Shown piece by piece: positions 1 through 13,812 of a DNA stretch of 64,000 nucleotides (the stretch's first letter is position 1; each line of letters begins with the position of its first letter). The notes under the pieces were generated by a model, which had not been told where the DNA came from, searched no databases, and saw nothing but the letters and a program-made list of their open reading frames with translations. Location: assembly GCA_021613375.1 (NCBI GenBank), contig CM038711.1, positions 19,205,694-19,269,693 of the forward strand, in the 5' to 3' direction. The DNA is from Megaleporinus macrocephalus. Its lineage: Eukaryota; Chordata; Actinopteri; Characiformes; Anostomidae. The position numbers and the translations under genes are program-made.

Positions 1-2099
1 CAAGAGCTACCTGTGCTACCGGCCCGGTATTAAAGTGTCATTACCCCCCCCCACACACACCCCCACCCCACCCCCACCCCCACCCCACCGTCTTCTATCT
101 TGTGTGCTGTGCACAAAACCCAGCCATGAAATCCACAGCTCTTCTCTTTTATAACCCCCCCACACACACCTCTTTTTTTTCTTTTTTCTTTTTTTTGCTG
201 GGTATAAATGTCAGCCTTCCCCTTTTGTGCGGATTACAGGCATTCCCACATCAGCACTGATTGTTCCACGTGGAACGGTGGGAGTAGAATAGAGCGTTTG
301 ATTTCAGATAATGTAGAAGCAGACAAAATGCCAGTGGACCTGGCAGGGCCTCTATTGTCTACGCCGGCGGGGCCCTAGCCGGAGACCTGAATCTGAGACA
401 CGGCCACACCGGGGGAGCAGCAGCAAAAGAACACCTCACCGGTTTGGATTTCACTAAACTGTTATAATACAATTTGTCAGGTTTGATGATGGCTGTGGCA
501 GCTGGAATTCAGCCCCTTAACCTTTTCAAGTCCCCCACATTATGTCAGGCAAAGCCATACTTTGTCACCTAATGAAGTAGCAGTCACTGGGGCTAAGCTT
601 TCTTTTCCTAGAAGTGGTGCCAGTGTATGTTGTAAACTTAGTTTGCATGACCAGTTTTGAGAGCTTCAACAAACATTACCATTCTAGCAAATATATATTT
701 TTTTTTCAAGTAATAGAATTGACAAATGGACATTTGAAATAAGACACTAATACTGAGCATGTAGCATATGCACAAGTTTGGGCACCCTTTTTCAGCTGAC
801 ATTTTGCGAAACCCCATGCACATATATAACAGAAACACGCTTCTGCACATTAAGCCAGAATACTGTTTATTTGCTGAATTTAACATATTGGTGGAAAAAA
901 TCTAATTTTCAAAGGTTGAGGCACATTTTACATTTTAATGTTATATTTTTATAGCAAGTATATAGATATTGTGCTCTAAAATCAGCAGATAAATTACACA
1001 TTTAAGTTTCTTCTCTGTAGAGGATGTGTAATTTTTAATTTTTTTTTTTAAACGTGTAATTTGACCAGGGCTATTGTTAACCTTTTGCACTGGGATGGCA
1101 TCACAGCTTTAAATGTGGTAGGGTGAAATTTCTTCTGTACAAAATGTTTACCACTTGATGTAATCCATATAGGTGCAATTGTGGTTTCAGCAGGCTAAAA
1201 AAACGGTCGAGATCACAATCACCTCTATCAGCTTTCTGTATTTTCAAAAAATAATGGAGCTTTATCTGTAGCTCAGTATGTAGCTTAAACCTCACTATTA
1301 GTGCTACATGCCAGTGCTGTTTGCCTCACTCGCTTCATTACGCTGCCCCCGCAAGTAACTAACTGCAAGCTAGCATCTGTGAAGTACAGTAGTGTCCTAG
1401 CTTAGCGTAGCAGTGGCTATAAGAAATAGTGCTCCAGACATTTTACAAGTGTAACATAAATGATAACCATTCATTTCTTTTGACCATTAGCGTGAGTAGC
1501 AACAGTCCTCTCACTGAATGGCTGGCAGTCTTCGGTTTGTGCCTATAGCTCAGTGCTGCGAGCGGTTCAGGGGACATACGTTGACAGTAGAATGGATCAC
1601 ATTAGGTCTCGTGGAGTTGGTACAGTTATAGGACATCACCTTCCCAACAAGTTAGTTTGTTAAATTTCTCCTCTGCCACAGCTGCCCCAGTCAACTGTTA
1701 GTGTTGTTATAGCAATAATGAAGGGACCAACTCCACATTAAAGATGGTTTTGGAAGGAGATGTTCGAAGAAAAGCATGTGTTGGTGTGATGTGATCAGAT
1801 GTCTATATACCTACAGTATGTCCATATAGCATACATTTACACACACACATATGCATGTGCCATCTTTAGGCTAACTGAATGCAGTGAATGCTGAAAGACC
1901 TGATCCGTTTTGAATGGTTTGCATAGTTCACTGTAAGGTTATGCTCCACACTTTCACCCAGTTCTTACAGATCTACAGTATTTGTCCACGTGTTTCATGT
2001 GCCTTATCCAATAACTAGTTTGGTAATTAATCTATTGATTGGTAGTGTCATCATGTGTTAGTATAGCGAGAGTCATGTGGTTGATGGAACAATCCACAG
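1..2099. other. Upstream intergenic, no gene seen
   Basis: No open frame in this stretch resembles a known protein and no RNA gene was recognised. The only distinct object is the C-rich repeat near the left edge, listed separately. The rest is AT-rich single-copy-looking DNA with short T runs. Confidence 0.6.
44..88. repeat. C-rich low-complexity tract, G4-capable on minus strand
   Basis: A nine-C run is followed by (CA)n and then five runs of four or five C separated by single A bases (61-86). On the minus strand this gives five G-runs with one-base loops, a strong G-quadruplex pattern (i-motif on the plus strand). No gene context is visible because the window starts here. Confidence 0.8.
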
Positions 2100-2560
2100 C
2101 TCCCCCCTCAGCCTCTATTGTTCATTCATCAGCTGCACTGATTGAGCCCATGTCTTGGTTAGCTGCAGGCCAGCTAGATAAGGATCAGTAGATGATTGGG
2201 CGCACACATTCTTAACATGGCTGACCCGTGACATCTCGAGGGCAGGCGGGGGCAGCCTGTCATTATGTGTACAATGTGCCGCTTTCTTCCCTCTTATCTT
2301 CGCCGATGACATTGAGAGTTTTTGCATTAACTCATTAATGACAAGACGCATCGTTGCAGGGACAAGAGGTGGGGACAGGGTGTGTCGCTGGATGGATGAT
2401 GCTGGCCAGTGAGGAATTTGGGCTCACCAACCACTCCCCCTCCTTGCTTTCTCTCTGGCTTTGATTTAAGTCCCAGCAGCTGAGGGATGGATGGCCCTGA
2501 CAAGTCTAGGTCTGAGTGGTCTGTGTGAAAGAGGAGACTTATGTTGGTCCCTGTCATAAT
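2100..2560. promoter_or_regulatory. Candidate conserved non-coding element
   Basis: A complex, repeat-free stretch with more balanced composition than its surroundings. It contains paired homeodomain-type ATTA/TAAT cores near 2326-2340 and GATA-like motifs (about 2177 and 2291). It has no convincing coding potential. COUP-TF genes are known to sit in deserts rich in conserved enhancers, which is the main reason to list it. Conservation was not tested. Confidence 0.25.
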
Positions 2561-5500
2561 TTTGACCGCCTTTTTTCATGTGAGTACTTTTTGTGTCGGT
2601 CTTTAAACGTAGTTCTCACAATATGGTCACATTATGGAATTTGATGGTCTCTTAAAGGATCTGTTTCATACGAACCACCACTTAAACTTAAAGCTTGAAT
2701 GATTTTTTAAACATACTGTTTACTCTTTCGTCTATGCAAGCCATACATGGAACCTAAGCAATTAAAAGATCTTGTTATGAATTTATCAATCTAACATATG
2801 ACTGCTTATACACCTCTGATGTTTCTTTGTAATCCGTGGTGGACCCCTACAAGGAATTCCGGCTCTATGTGACCTTCCTTTATAAGGAAAATGACTGGCA
2901 TTTTTTATAATCGCTACTATGACACCCTGTGGTGGTGTTGTCCTGTGTACACCTTTCCTCCTAATTGTACTGGATCCTCAGGTCATTAGCTGAGATACAA
3001 TTGCTACATCCATGTTACAAGCAAGCTAACACTCACATGCTTTGAAAGAACCTTGTATAAAAGCAATTACTGTATTGCTGCAGTTCAACTCTTTTCTACA
3101 ACAACAGCTATTCAGAGGGATGCTAGGATGCTGATACCAGCTTAGCTGTGATATATGGCACAGTTTGTTTCGGCCTTATGATGTAGATTCAGTGTGTAGT
3201 ATTTTGATATTCAGAGGAAAAATGTATGCAGGACGAAACAGTTTTGTTTTTCACAGATTGTAACAGAACACAGTTCATTTTAACCACACTCTTAAAAGAA
3301 GTTCTTTAAGGGTTCTTTTATATAGAACCATCATATTAACCTAGGAGCCTTTGAAGGACCATTTATATAAGTCAGGCTTAAATTCTAATGTAGGCCTATC
3401 ACTGACTACAAACTGATGGCAAGATTTCAGAGGTCTGTTAGCCTACAGAAGTTTAACCCACCCATTTACATTCAAGTGATACAGAGGGTTGTTTCCTGCA
3501 GACTGTCTGTAGTGGTTATTGGAGTGGAAAAATAAATGTGATTTCCAAAAGCTCTTAATGGAGTAGTTTCTTTTTTCCATTGCTGTGCTGTTGCAAACCA
3601 TAGCAATTCAAACAGACTGGTAGATCTCCTGGACCAGGCCAATGTTTCAAAATGTAACATTAAACAATCATCCAGTCTACTATCTAACATTGTACAACCC
3701 CATGGGCCTCTATAAATGACAAGACAAGCTTCATGGAGATGGATTAATTGCAATATCAGTGATGTTTGACCATTATGTTGCCATTTGGGTCATGCCTTGG
3801 TTTAATCTGAGCCTGGAGACCAACTCTGTAATTAATAAATAATTATAAACTTTTTTTGTCTCTCTTTCTTTACATACTATACTTTTAACACTTTCAGGTC
3901 AAGAATGTTGAATATGACATCAAAGATGCTATATGTCAAAGAATAAGTCTCAGACGCGCTGCATGCTAGAGATTTGCTTTCATGTTTTCCTGGCACGGTA
4001 CCGTTTTGTTGTTCCACTGAGGGCTTTGGTGTGATCGTATCCCTTTCAGAAGCTTTGTAATCCAGTCTTGAACTTCACTGTCTTTTTGGAGTCATTGTAA
4101 AATAATCCAACACTGAATGTCTTTTGTGATTATTTATCCATTTCTCTAATGTTGAAGGGAGTTATTGTTGTTGTTATCATGTTAGCCGTCCATTGACGTC
4201 TTGGGTTAAGTCGGTCAACCCATCAATGGCGGTGTTTCTGACTTTCTGACAGAACAACACTACCCGTCCAGCCAAAATAAAAGTAGGTCTCCAGCGTACA
4301 GCATCCCTGAGATTTATTCCTTTATGTACAACGTCCTTTGATGTCACATAGGACATCATCAACCTGAGAGGGGTAATGTAACCGCACTTTTTTCCAAGCA
4401 GTTTTGAGCCATTAATCATGAACACACAATGTAAAGGGAAACAGGTACTTCCAAATTACGTCAAAACCTGAAACTATAAAATGGAGGGTTTGTTCCAAAA
4501 GCAGCGATATGATATATCCCTATACTTCTGCGTACACGCCACTACACCAGAAATCTGAATGAACTGAGACTCTGCTAGATGCTTATCTGAGCATAGACCA
4601 TCTTCGTTATAAAAGACTTGATGTGTTGCTATGCAAGGCTGTGTAGAAGATCCTATTTCACACATGCACATACTCATACGTACTCATGACTAGCGACCCA
4701 CATTGACGCTGCTGGACAGAGAATGATCTCTTCAGCTGAGGAGTCGTAGTGTGCTTGGTGTTGGGGTATAGTGTTGGGAGCTTATGAAGGCCAGAGTGTT
4801 GATGCCGGTGCTCTGCAGTTGATATATTTATTTGTCCTCCTCAGTCCAGCAGAGCCCCCTATGACCAAGCAAAGACATTCGGCTAGACCGTCTTTCTTGC
4901 AGATCTATCAAAGCCACCATTCTCTCTCTCCTCCTCCTCTCTCTCCCTTGCTCGTTTGTTGTTATGTGAGCACAATTACACTAAGGGGAGAAAAAGAGGA
5001 GCGAGAGGGAGTAGAAAAAAAGGGGGGAAAAAACACTGTGCAAGATTGATAGCTTTGGTCTGCGGTTCAATTGTAAATTAGAATGCAAGTCCCTCTGGGA
5101 TACAAGGGCTCTATTTGTGATTAAGAAAAAAGGCTGCATAATAGAGTGATGGTGAAAAAGTTTGCTCCCTCTAACACACAGGCAATTAGCTTGATGAAAT
5201 GGCCCCTTACTTTTTTGTGTCCTGGATACGTAAACTGATATAATAAAGTGTCTGATTGTTTATGCTATTATTTTCACCTTGAGCTGTACAGGAAGTGGCG
5301 TTGTGGTGTACAGCGGCCCATAACATTGCCGACTGTGCTCCCCCCGCTGCTTGGCTGGCTTACGACGGGCTTACAGTGCAAACGCAATGCAAGAAACAAA
5401 GCAGGCTCTCTTCAGTGGTGAATGTGGATTTGAGGAGTGCGCTTGCTGCCAGCGGGACAAAGTGACAGAACTTTTATGAACCTTATAGAAATTGTAGTGA

Positions 5501-6530
5501 AGTTAGCCAGGAGAGTTGGCTTAGTTCCTCTCCCCAGCAAACTTCTCACCTACCTCATTTTTTTTCTTGTTGGGGTGTGTGTGAGAAATTAAATGTTATG
5601 ATCTGTTGTTATGAGGTGGCTTGAGTTTAAACAGTGTTTTTTTATCCTCATACCTTTTCACACCTGGCTCCAGTTGCTGACATTTGAAATGGTAATGGTT
5701 TAGGAGCTAAAGCTGACTCTCTGTGTAGTAGCAAGTTAGTGCATTGGTTCTTTAGTTTTACTAACTTTACCTGTTTTACATTGTGTTCTACAGATTGCGA
5801 TCTACTGAATCATTTTTCATGTTGTGTTGCAAAAAAAAACAGTTTGACTTTCAACCAAGTTCAACTTTCAGTCCCAGTAACCAATTAGTATTCTCGTTCT
5901 TGTCTTTCTTTGGAAGGTTCCGTGTGTATTGTGTGATTACTGGATTTGTCTGTTAATTCCACTCTGGAATGTGGCCTGCCATCGTCTGAAGGGATAAATC
6001 ACACACAAATCCTAACAAGGCTAACAATAAATAGCAACATAAATGCTAAAATGGCTAACAATAAACAACCTAATGATTATTTTCATTATCAATGATTCCT
6101 TCATAAGTTTGTTAATAATTAATATCAAATAACATCCCCATACAAAATAACTAAAAAATACACGCAAGCAGTTTTCCCTTTTGCATAATGCAAACATTGC
6201 AAACAACCAAAATCATATTTGCAAAACAAACAAGCAAATGAAAAACGTTAATCAAGAAAATAGCAACACAGTGTTTGTTTTGCTTTTGAAATTGCTGTTT
6301 AAATCAGCGTGAAAGTTTTCTGTATAATTATAAACCTAAATTAAACTAATTCTGTTACATAACCAAACTGTTTATCTGCCATGTTAGGATTTTAAGGTCT
6401 GAAGCTCAACACAACAAAACATACAATGATGCTTGCAAGGTTGGGGTGTAACGGAAAACGGAAGTATTGTAGAATACATATTTTCCTGTGAATTAAAAAA
6501 ACATAGTCTTTAAAAGAAACACCAGTAAAT
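2561..6530. other. Intergenic, no gene seen
   Basis: No coding exon or RNA gene was recognised. Contents are AT-rich unique-looking sequence, one short interspersed repeat (3286-3370) and pyrimidine/purine-rich patches near 4920-5030. A moderately GC-rich patch at 5280-5480 could be regulatory but shows no decisive motif. Confidence 0.5.
3286..3370. repeat. Short MITE-like repeat (TTAAGGGTTCTTT type)
   Basis: The sequence contains an inverted pair GGTTCT / AGAACC separated by a short AT core (about 3311-3329), preceded by ACTCTTAAAAG. Related text recurs at 21483-21590 and 45881-46080. Repeats of this kind are common in fish genomes as short non-autonomous DNA elements. Exact ends and family are uncertain. 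Confidence 0.45.
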
Positions 6531-6539
6531 GTTCATTAA

Positions 6540-6965
6540 CAATTTCTAAGGATGTAAAATGATTATGACGGTGGCAGCGGACTTCATTAGCGAGCTTTTT
6601 TGGTGACATTGGCTCTTTGTGCTATCATTTTGTCACTGATGGGGAAAGAACAAACTCCTGGGCCTAGGAAAGGGTGGGACAGAGAGAATTCACCTGCAGT
6701 GGACAGCAGTGAATGGTTTTGTCCTCGTGGCGCAAATCGATTCCACAGGCATGAGTAAGGAGCAGTCCTGCGTGAGGCTGTTTTGAGGAGAGGAGCAGCG
6801 AACCGGAGCGCTATGGCAATGCGAATGTAAAGAGAATGCATTGGCAACACATGGCTGTAGTGCCGGAGATGTCAGAGGGGGATTCGCTTTCATGAAAGGG
6901 AGAGAAAAAAGGGGGTCTCTAATGTGGAAGCAATTACATAGGCCAGTGAGTCACCGTGCTGGAAT
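6540..6965. promoter_or_regulatory. Candidate conserved non-coding element
   Basis: A repeat-free complex stretch of near-balanced composition with an ATTA core (about 6587) and a CACCTG E-box (about 6691). Several open frames overlap here on both strands, but none resembles a protein family and none has splice context. Listed as a possible enhancer on composition only. Confidence 0.25.
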
Positions 6966-9000
6966 CCTATGCAATGTTTTCCATTTGCAGGTCAACATCC
7001 GTGGCTACGTAGTGGCACAGATATGCTAGTATTAGGAGTTCTGTAAGATCATATTCTCAAACATGAGTCTGCACTTTCATTCACAGGGGAGCAAAGCCTG
7101 CACTCCTCAGACTGTTTCTGTATTACGATACGGGGGGAAGCAGGCTGTTCCGCTGCTGTGCATAGGTAAAGGTATAGCCTTAAACGTCACCCGCTAGCAG
7201 ACTGCATTTCACATGCACACCACACTGCTAGATTACATTATTCCCTGACACTTAAGTTCATTAAAGAAGGGAGCTGACAAAGTATAAGCGGATGATTATT
7301 CAAGAAAAATGCAAACAAGGCCGCCTGATAATGTCCTGATAGTGTTTACATTTGCGGAGAATGCTGACTTTCCGAGCCTTCATTATGTAGAAGAAGATTT
7401 CATTAGAATCAACCCTGGTTGTAATTGAAGTCAGGGCTTATGCATTGGCCGGACTGGGAGAGGTATCCCCTCAGCACTTTTCTATTTGACTTTGTGTGCT
7501 CTGCAAATTGACACAGGTATAAGAGAAGGGCATGAGGGCGCAAGCCTGGGCTCAATGGTAGCATGGGGAAAGACAAAAATGGCCACACCTACGTGAGCAG
7601 TGTGCCCTCTGCTTATGTTTCATTCATAAAAGAAAGTCTAGACCAGTCTGGGCCAAATGGAGGTGTTAGTTAACACTCTGTGCACAAGAGTGTACCGATC
7701 TTGGGAAAAGATTAAAAGCGAGAGGGAAAAAAAGGGCTCAGACATAAGTTACATAAAGGATTATAATTTGTGTCTGTGTGTGTAGATGGGTGTGTGGGCA
7801 CGACTTGGACAAAGGCTACATAATCCGCCCCTCCTCGTATGCTCTCCGGCACCCACAGATTTGAATGAAAGTATCAGAAAGGCACGTTGATGGAGGGATT
7901 AGCCGGTGCATGACCTGATGTGTCGAGGCCTAGGCGCGGGGTAATGAGTGCCGCTGATCAGTCAGTGTTTTGGGTCAGACTTCAGTGTCTAAACTGATCA
8001 TTCCAGTCTAATGGAGTTTGGTGACTTTAAGGTAATGGTGCAGCTGATTCGGTGTGCTAGCCGCACCGTTCAGATTAAGGTCACGCTGGATTTTAGCTTG
8101 TTGCTAGACGGTTCAAACAAAAGGTACTTTGTTTTTTGTTTTTTCCCACTGAAGCCTGAGCCTAGGCCGTATTTAAGGGGTTACTTCTGGCAAAGTCTTT
8201 GATGTTATGTGGGCTTCTTGAACCTTGGCTGATGTCTGAGATGGGATCAACTCTGTTTAAGGAGTGCTTCATCTAAAAATGCTAACATAGCCAAAATGGA
8301 TGAAAGGTAGTGGGGAACACGTAATGCAGTCTCATTTGCATAATGCAAACAAGACCCTATTAACTTCCCTTTATTAGCGGTGTTAGCATTTTGCGTGAAT
8401 CCAAACAGGCTTACCCTTTCTCCAGCTGTATCTGCTTGTTCTCTCAGCGGGACTGCAGTAAATGGCCAATCCACTTAGCTTCCGTGTAGACTGCTTTAAG
8501 TTATGTAAGAATAAAATGAGAGGTGCACTGATCAGGAATTTTCATGGCCCGTTTTCATTCCAGTATCTTTCAATCAAACTGGCTGATTGTTGATTGTTTT
8601 GATCAGCTTTTATTAGACTTTCTTCTTTAAAAATGCCCACTCTGAAACATACTAGCAAATTTCCAGTACTTTTTGTAAGTATTACATAAGAATAACAGTA
8701 TTTAACAGTATAACATGAAATCAGAAGTGCCAGCACAGTATTGTGTGATTATGCTACACCAGACTGGTATTCATATACAGTGCCAGTGCACTGACCTGCC
8801 CCTCATGATTTACGCCAGAAAGTTACATCACTCATCAGCCAGAATCTAATTAATAAACTGACAGGTTGCCATAAATGTGTTTGAAATTAAATGAATTGAA
8901 ATCAGGAGTGCATTTGTCCGGAATAGCATTACCAAATAAATAAAATGTGTTTCTATATGGTTAGGAATCCAGAATGAATGAAATGCAGACATTTCCAACC
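6966..9000. other. Intergenic, possible small regulatory patch at 7290-7480
   Basis: No gene was recognised. Positions 7290-7480 hold complex sequence with TGATAA/TGATAG-type and ATTA motifs, resembling enhancer DNA. Positions 7800-7990 are moderately GC-rich. Everything else is AT-rich DNA with no identifiable feature. Confidence 0.35.
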
Positions 9001-9007
9001 AAGCATC

Positions 9008-9202
9008 TCCTAAACCCTTGTCCTGGGGGACCCCCTGCACTGCACCTTTTAGTGTTTATCCTTCTCCCAGCACAACTGATCCAACTAGTCAGCTAATTAA
9101 CAAGCCCTTCTGGACCTGAAGTTGGTGTGCTTTGGCAGGAAAACACAAAAAAAGCGCAGGGCAGAGGTTCCTCCACAAGCACGGTTGGGAACCATTGGCC
9201 TA
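9008..9202. mobile_element. Short non-autonomous DNA-transposon-like repeat (MITE)
   Basis: The two ends form an imperfect inverted repeat of about 23 bases: the left arm reads CTAAACCCTTGTCCTGGGGG and the complement of the right arm reads CCCAACCGTGCTTGTGGAGG. The interior carries the phrases AGCTAATTAA and AGCCCTTCTGGACCTGAAG, familiar from abundant fish interspersed repeats. It codes for nothing. The exact superfamily (hAT-like or other) cannot be fixed without a repeat library. Confidence 0.6.
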
Positions 9203-12075
9203 AACTTTCAACTCTTACCAATATAATTCAGATATTATTGTACTTCCGTAATTGTAGCAATAAAAATATAGATGTATTTAAGCTGTTTTATTCTGAGCTG
9301 TGCTATGGCAGGGTAACTCTTATTTGGTTACAGTCCATACAGCAGGGCTCTGTAAACCACAGATTTAATTTAGCAGAACCACAGAGAATTTTAGCGCTTC
9401 ATGTGCTGCAACACACCATTAATCTCATGAAAGATTTACTGCCAGCTATCTTGCTCTTTTCACAGTAAACGTAAAGTTTTGCAGCCGTTCTGTCATGCAT
9501 TCATTCTTCATCATCTATTTTTTCTGTGTTGCATTTGTGTAATTGTTTATTATTGTGCTGAGAAATATGGGGCACCCATATAACTGCAATAGTTCTCTGT
9601 GCCATCTTTTCAGGAATTAAATACAGTCTCTTCAAAAAAGTCCACAGAAAATGCTCACGCAAGGACCTCGTACATGCGACACCTCATAGCGTGATGCCGC
9701 AGGTAGAAGTGCAATCACTTGCTAACCTAACTGGAGCAATTATTTACCTGTATTTGCACAGCAAGTGTGTTGCAGAGCAGTATTTTCTCGCCAGCATGTT
9801 GTAACCATTGACCCAGTGCCCGGCTCCTCTGACATCCAAATGGCTTACTCTCTCAGAATGGAATGCAGTGCCGATGCTTCTGTTTACATCTCTCCATATG
9901 CGGAAAGGCCAAAGCACATACTTAATCCACACATCTTCTGCTACTCTTGAGATCTGATGGAAAGTATGCCCTTTAGATCCCCACTGTCGTTAAGCAGCGG
10001 AAATGTTGAGTCTCTAAGCATAAAGAAAGACTAAAAGGGCAGAGACCAAGCAGCCACATACACAGACCTTTTAAACTAAGGTTAAATACTGAGTCTGATA
10101 TGATTAATCCCCTCAGTTGGATAAAGACAGATTAAGCAGTTAAGTGTTAAAGCCCCAATCAGTAGGCGCTGCAACTACAACTGCCAGGTTTTTGATTTGA
10201 TGACAACAAACACTTCAAACCATTACCCCGATTAGACTCCTCCCCTTTACATATATGGTCTTTGTCAGGAAGATCCGGAGCTAATTCTGGAATGGCTGTG
10301 GTGTGCTAAATTGCTAACCTGGCAAAACGTTAATGGAGTCCAGCGTGGATTGTGATGCATGTGTTGTGTGTGCTGTTTGTGTCTGATTCAGACTAGCTTT
10401 TTTCTATTTTTAGCAGTTTTAGCATTTTATAATTGTTTGTTCCTAGAAAAACTGAAACATTCCTTTGGGTGTACGTTGAGCCCTCTTTATAAAAGGCTTT
10501 GTGCAATCTTTCTTTTATGAATAGTTCGCATCAGAGGGGAGCTTTCCTGTAGAGCTCGTCTGTAAACGGGATGTTGGCTTCATTGGAAAAGAGTCCCGCG
10601 AGTCACATTAGAACATGTTTGGTCATGTTGAGAATCCCACCAGTACATGGTTAATGTGGAGTTGGGTTGTGTGTTAGACTGCACTCTATGGTAGTGCACT
10701 TTCAATTAGAACTAAGAAGAGCTCACTGGTATGAGATATTTCTTTTATCATGCTACCAAAACAAATGCTCTCAGAATGCTGTAGGACTTGGAATAACAAT
10801 AACACAAATATAACATGTTTAATATACAGTTACATCAGTAACATGAATAAAATACAGACATTAAGCTAGACATTACACAGAAACCTAACATTACCTGAAC
10901 ACCCCCACCCCAACACCACCCAAGGCAGGCAATAAAAAATTGTGTTATAAGACAACGTCACCTTGTTACAGAGAAAAGGCTGGAATTCCAAAAAGGTGCT
11001 TCGGGCAGCTGACAGAAGTGGTTTCTGTGGGAGAGAGTTTTTCCTTTTTACATAGCACACTAAAGCAAAAATCATGATAGGTTTATTTTAAATAGAAATG
11101 TACTCCAAACAGCATTTGCTAAAACTATTAATTTGATGAGAAAATGTTTATAGATGATCACAAGTTTCCAACCGTGTTCTTAGGGTACAGGTGTTGAAAA
11201 CTTATGTTAACCAGTTAAAAATTGTTTTTAGGCACAAAACTGAGACCCCGGGTCTTTCAGTTTCTCAGACTTTAGTCTATATTTGCTGATGTTCCTCAGG
11301 GACATACTTAGGGATCAGACAATTACTGTATTATAGTACTCTGTGGTTTAAAGTCCAGTTCATATTTTCAGTTATCTGTGTACAGTTTCTGTCTTTTTTT
11401 AAACATCGCAGTGGAAGTAAACAACCTTTTGCTACTCAGCAACAACAACACTATATTATGATAGGTTACCATCCCGTCTCCAGATGTGACTGTTGCAGGT
11501 TGAGCTGATTTTGGGGAAATGCTGTATATTTGGTAGTGTTGAAGAGCTTGCAGTTGCAGTGAAGAAACAAATGTCTTCTTTGAAGCCCCTGGAGAGCAAG
11601 TCACTTGAGCACTTGAGGGCAGCAGGGCTGAGGTTTACCCAGGCCAGGCTTTCTTCTGAGGAGCCTGGTATAAACATTACACACTCCGTCTGGATAATTG
11701 ATCCCAAATCTTGTTTGACAATGGGTTTTTTCACTGCAGACACTTCACAAGCTTCCTCAGCGTAGCTGAGCTTTTTTGGCCGCTTTGCAAATACCACAAC
11801 AACTCAACACTCATTAAATCTCGTGTCGAGTGTGTGAGGCTGCCTCACTTCTGTCTTCCCCTCCATTTGTGTGTGTGTGTGTGTGTGTGTTCCCTCCTCT
11901 TCTACTTCATGCATTGTAAAAGGAAGTCTGTGTGACATTTGTTGCCCCTTGGAAAATGTTAGGCACCAAAATGCATCATTTGAGTTTTCCAATAAACACT
12001 GAAAGTGTTGAATTTACAAATCTTCCCAGTTTACTCTAGAACCACATTAGAATACATCACCTGAAGCATAGAGTA
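9203..12075. other. Intergenic, no gene seen
   Basis: Unique-looking AT-rich sequence. It includes an open frame on each strand around 11456-11797 that matches no protein family and is probably chance. A short (GT)n array lies at 11868-11890. Confidence 0.5.
11868..11890. repeat. (GT)n microsatellite
   Basis: About eleven uninterrupted GT units, read directly from the sequence. Confidence 0.9.
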
Positions 12076-12844
12076 CTGAGCAGAAGTCAGAGACCACCCT
12101 TCATTGATTTCATTTCCAGTCAATATAGTCATTAACTACGAGTTATGCCTTTGCTGAGGGAATATAAAATAACCCACCTGCTTATGGAAGGAGGGAAGAG
12201 GAAAGGAAGGTCAGTGAAAGATACGCTAAGTCAAACGAGTTTTTAAAAAGTAATAAAACAAAGAGAAAACGGGACCCCTAACAACCATGCAAAGCTTTCA
12301 GACCACCAAATCAGCATCAGATAAATACAAATTAAAGCTTTGAAAAAGGAAGAATGAAGCTCCACTCTTTCTTCAGATCTAAAAAAATCTGCACTGTGGG
12401 AGAACAACTCAACCTGAAAGAATGTGTCACTGTCAAGATGCTGTCTGCTACGGAGAAAAGGAGATTGAATAAAACAAAACACAAATCATACAAAATATCA
12501 AAAGCTCTCTCAAAACAAGGGACTGACCACCACAGAGTCCAGACCTCAACATCACTGAATGTATTTGGGATTATTTTTAGGGTAAAGAGCAAAGAAATGC
12601 ATCCAACAGGAAGTGAATGCAAAATTCTTTGGAAGAACTGAAAGCAAGACTTGAAAAGAATGCAGGTTGTAATTAAGGAACGCAGAATAAAACAATATAT
12701 ATACATATAGTTGTTGAGTCTTCTGCTTTTGTTGTTGAGCACTGAAGAATGTAAAAAAATATATATATTTTTTTATATATATTTTATATAACTGGAAATA
12801 GTAAATCAGCTATGCATGATCTCTGACTTCTGCACAGGACAGTG
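12076..12844 (+). mobile_element. Decayed Tc1/mariner-type transposon, copy 1
   Basis: The two ends are inverted repeats of roughly 45-50 bases. The left arm has GCAGAAGTCAGAGACCA and, further in, ATTTCCAGT; the right arm mirrors it with TGATCTCTGACTTCTGCA and ACTGGAAAT. TA dinucleotides flank both sides, as expected for Tc1 insertion at TA. Inside, one plus-strand frame near 12533-12580 reads PQSPDLN followed by a W-x-Y-F block, the hallmark of the Tc1 DDE transposase catalytic region. Frames are broken by stops and indels, and the element is shorter (about 770 bases) than an intact Tc1 element, so it is non-functional. Copies 2-4 belong to the same family. Confidence 0.75.
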
Positions 12845-13781
12845 TAGGTTAATATTAACATGTGATAATAAAAGACATTCAAGCACGACCGGCTCCTCCA
12901 CAGTGTATGACACAAATATAACAATAAGGTTTTGAGGCAGCAACAGGACACAAAACACTGCAGAAGGCATAAGGGGCATAAAAATGAATGGGTGCATCAT
13001 ACTTAGAGTGTGAATTCAGATAATTCAGTTAATTTTTAAATGTTATATGTGTTTATACAATATTTAATAAATGATGTTCTCATTTTTTGGTGTAGTGTTT
13101 TCATCACTATATTCCCCTTAAACAGTACCTTAATAGTCCTGAAATCACATTTGTGTATCCAGAGTATTTTTATATTTTTATTTTAATAGAATAATAAAAT
13201 GAAGGTGTGAAAGAAAAAGAATATTCACGATTCATTTAAACTCTTCCTAAAGAAATAAGTCATTGTGAGGTCAGAGATTTACACCCCCAGGCACTGAATG
13301 TCTGGATGATAAATGGTGAGTGTATAGTTTCTGTAACGTACATGATCTTTTTCCTGCAGTTCTTACTGAAGAGTTGTGCTGTTATTTATTGTTTTACTAC
13401 AACTTTTCTTCTTCTTTTTATTTTTTATTGTTTTAAACTACAGATGCTCTCCACAAGTTTGTGCTCAGGTGTTGCACAGCAGGATGGTGGACACACACTG
13501 TGAAACACTCAATCTCGCCACTTTCCGGGCTCCAGGCCTCAGGGAAAATAGCATTAGGCCTCAATATTAACAGCCCTACAAAAGCATTGTATTATATATT
13601 TAGACATATGGGTTGATATATTAATGATAATAGAATACCGTTCAGAGTCTTTGTACCAAGTGTAAAAGTGTGAGACATTATTTTTTTAGTCTTGCCAATT
13701 AGAAATGTGAGGAAATCTGTACACTGTGGGGGGTGGTTGTGTAGTAACATGTCTGCAGAAAAAAGTTTTTGTCAACAGCGT

Positions 13782-13812
<31 letters not shown>

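Noticed and set aside
11456..11797. Overlapping frames of about 110 codons on both strands
   Set aside because: No domain resemblance and no exon signals; likely chance in a stretch of balanced composition.
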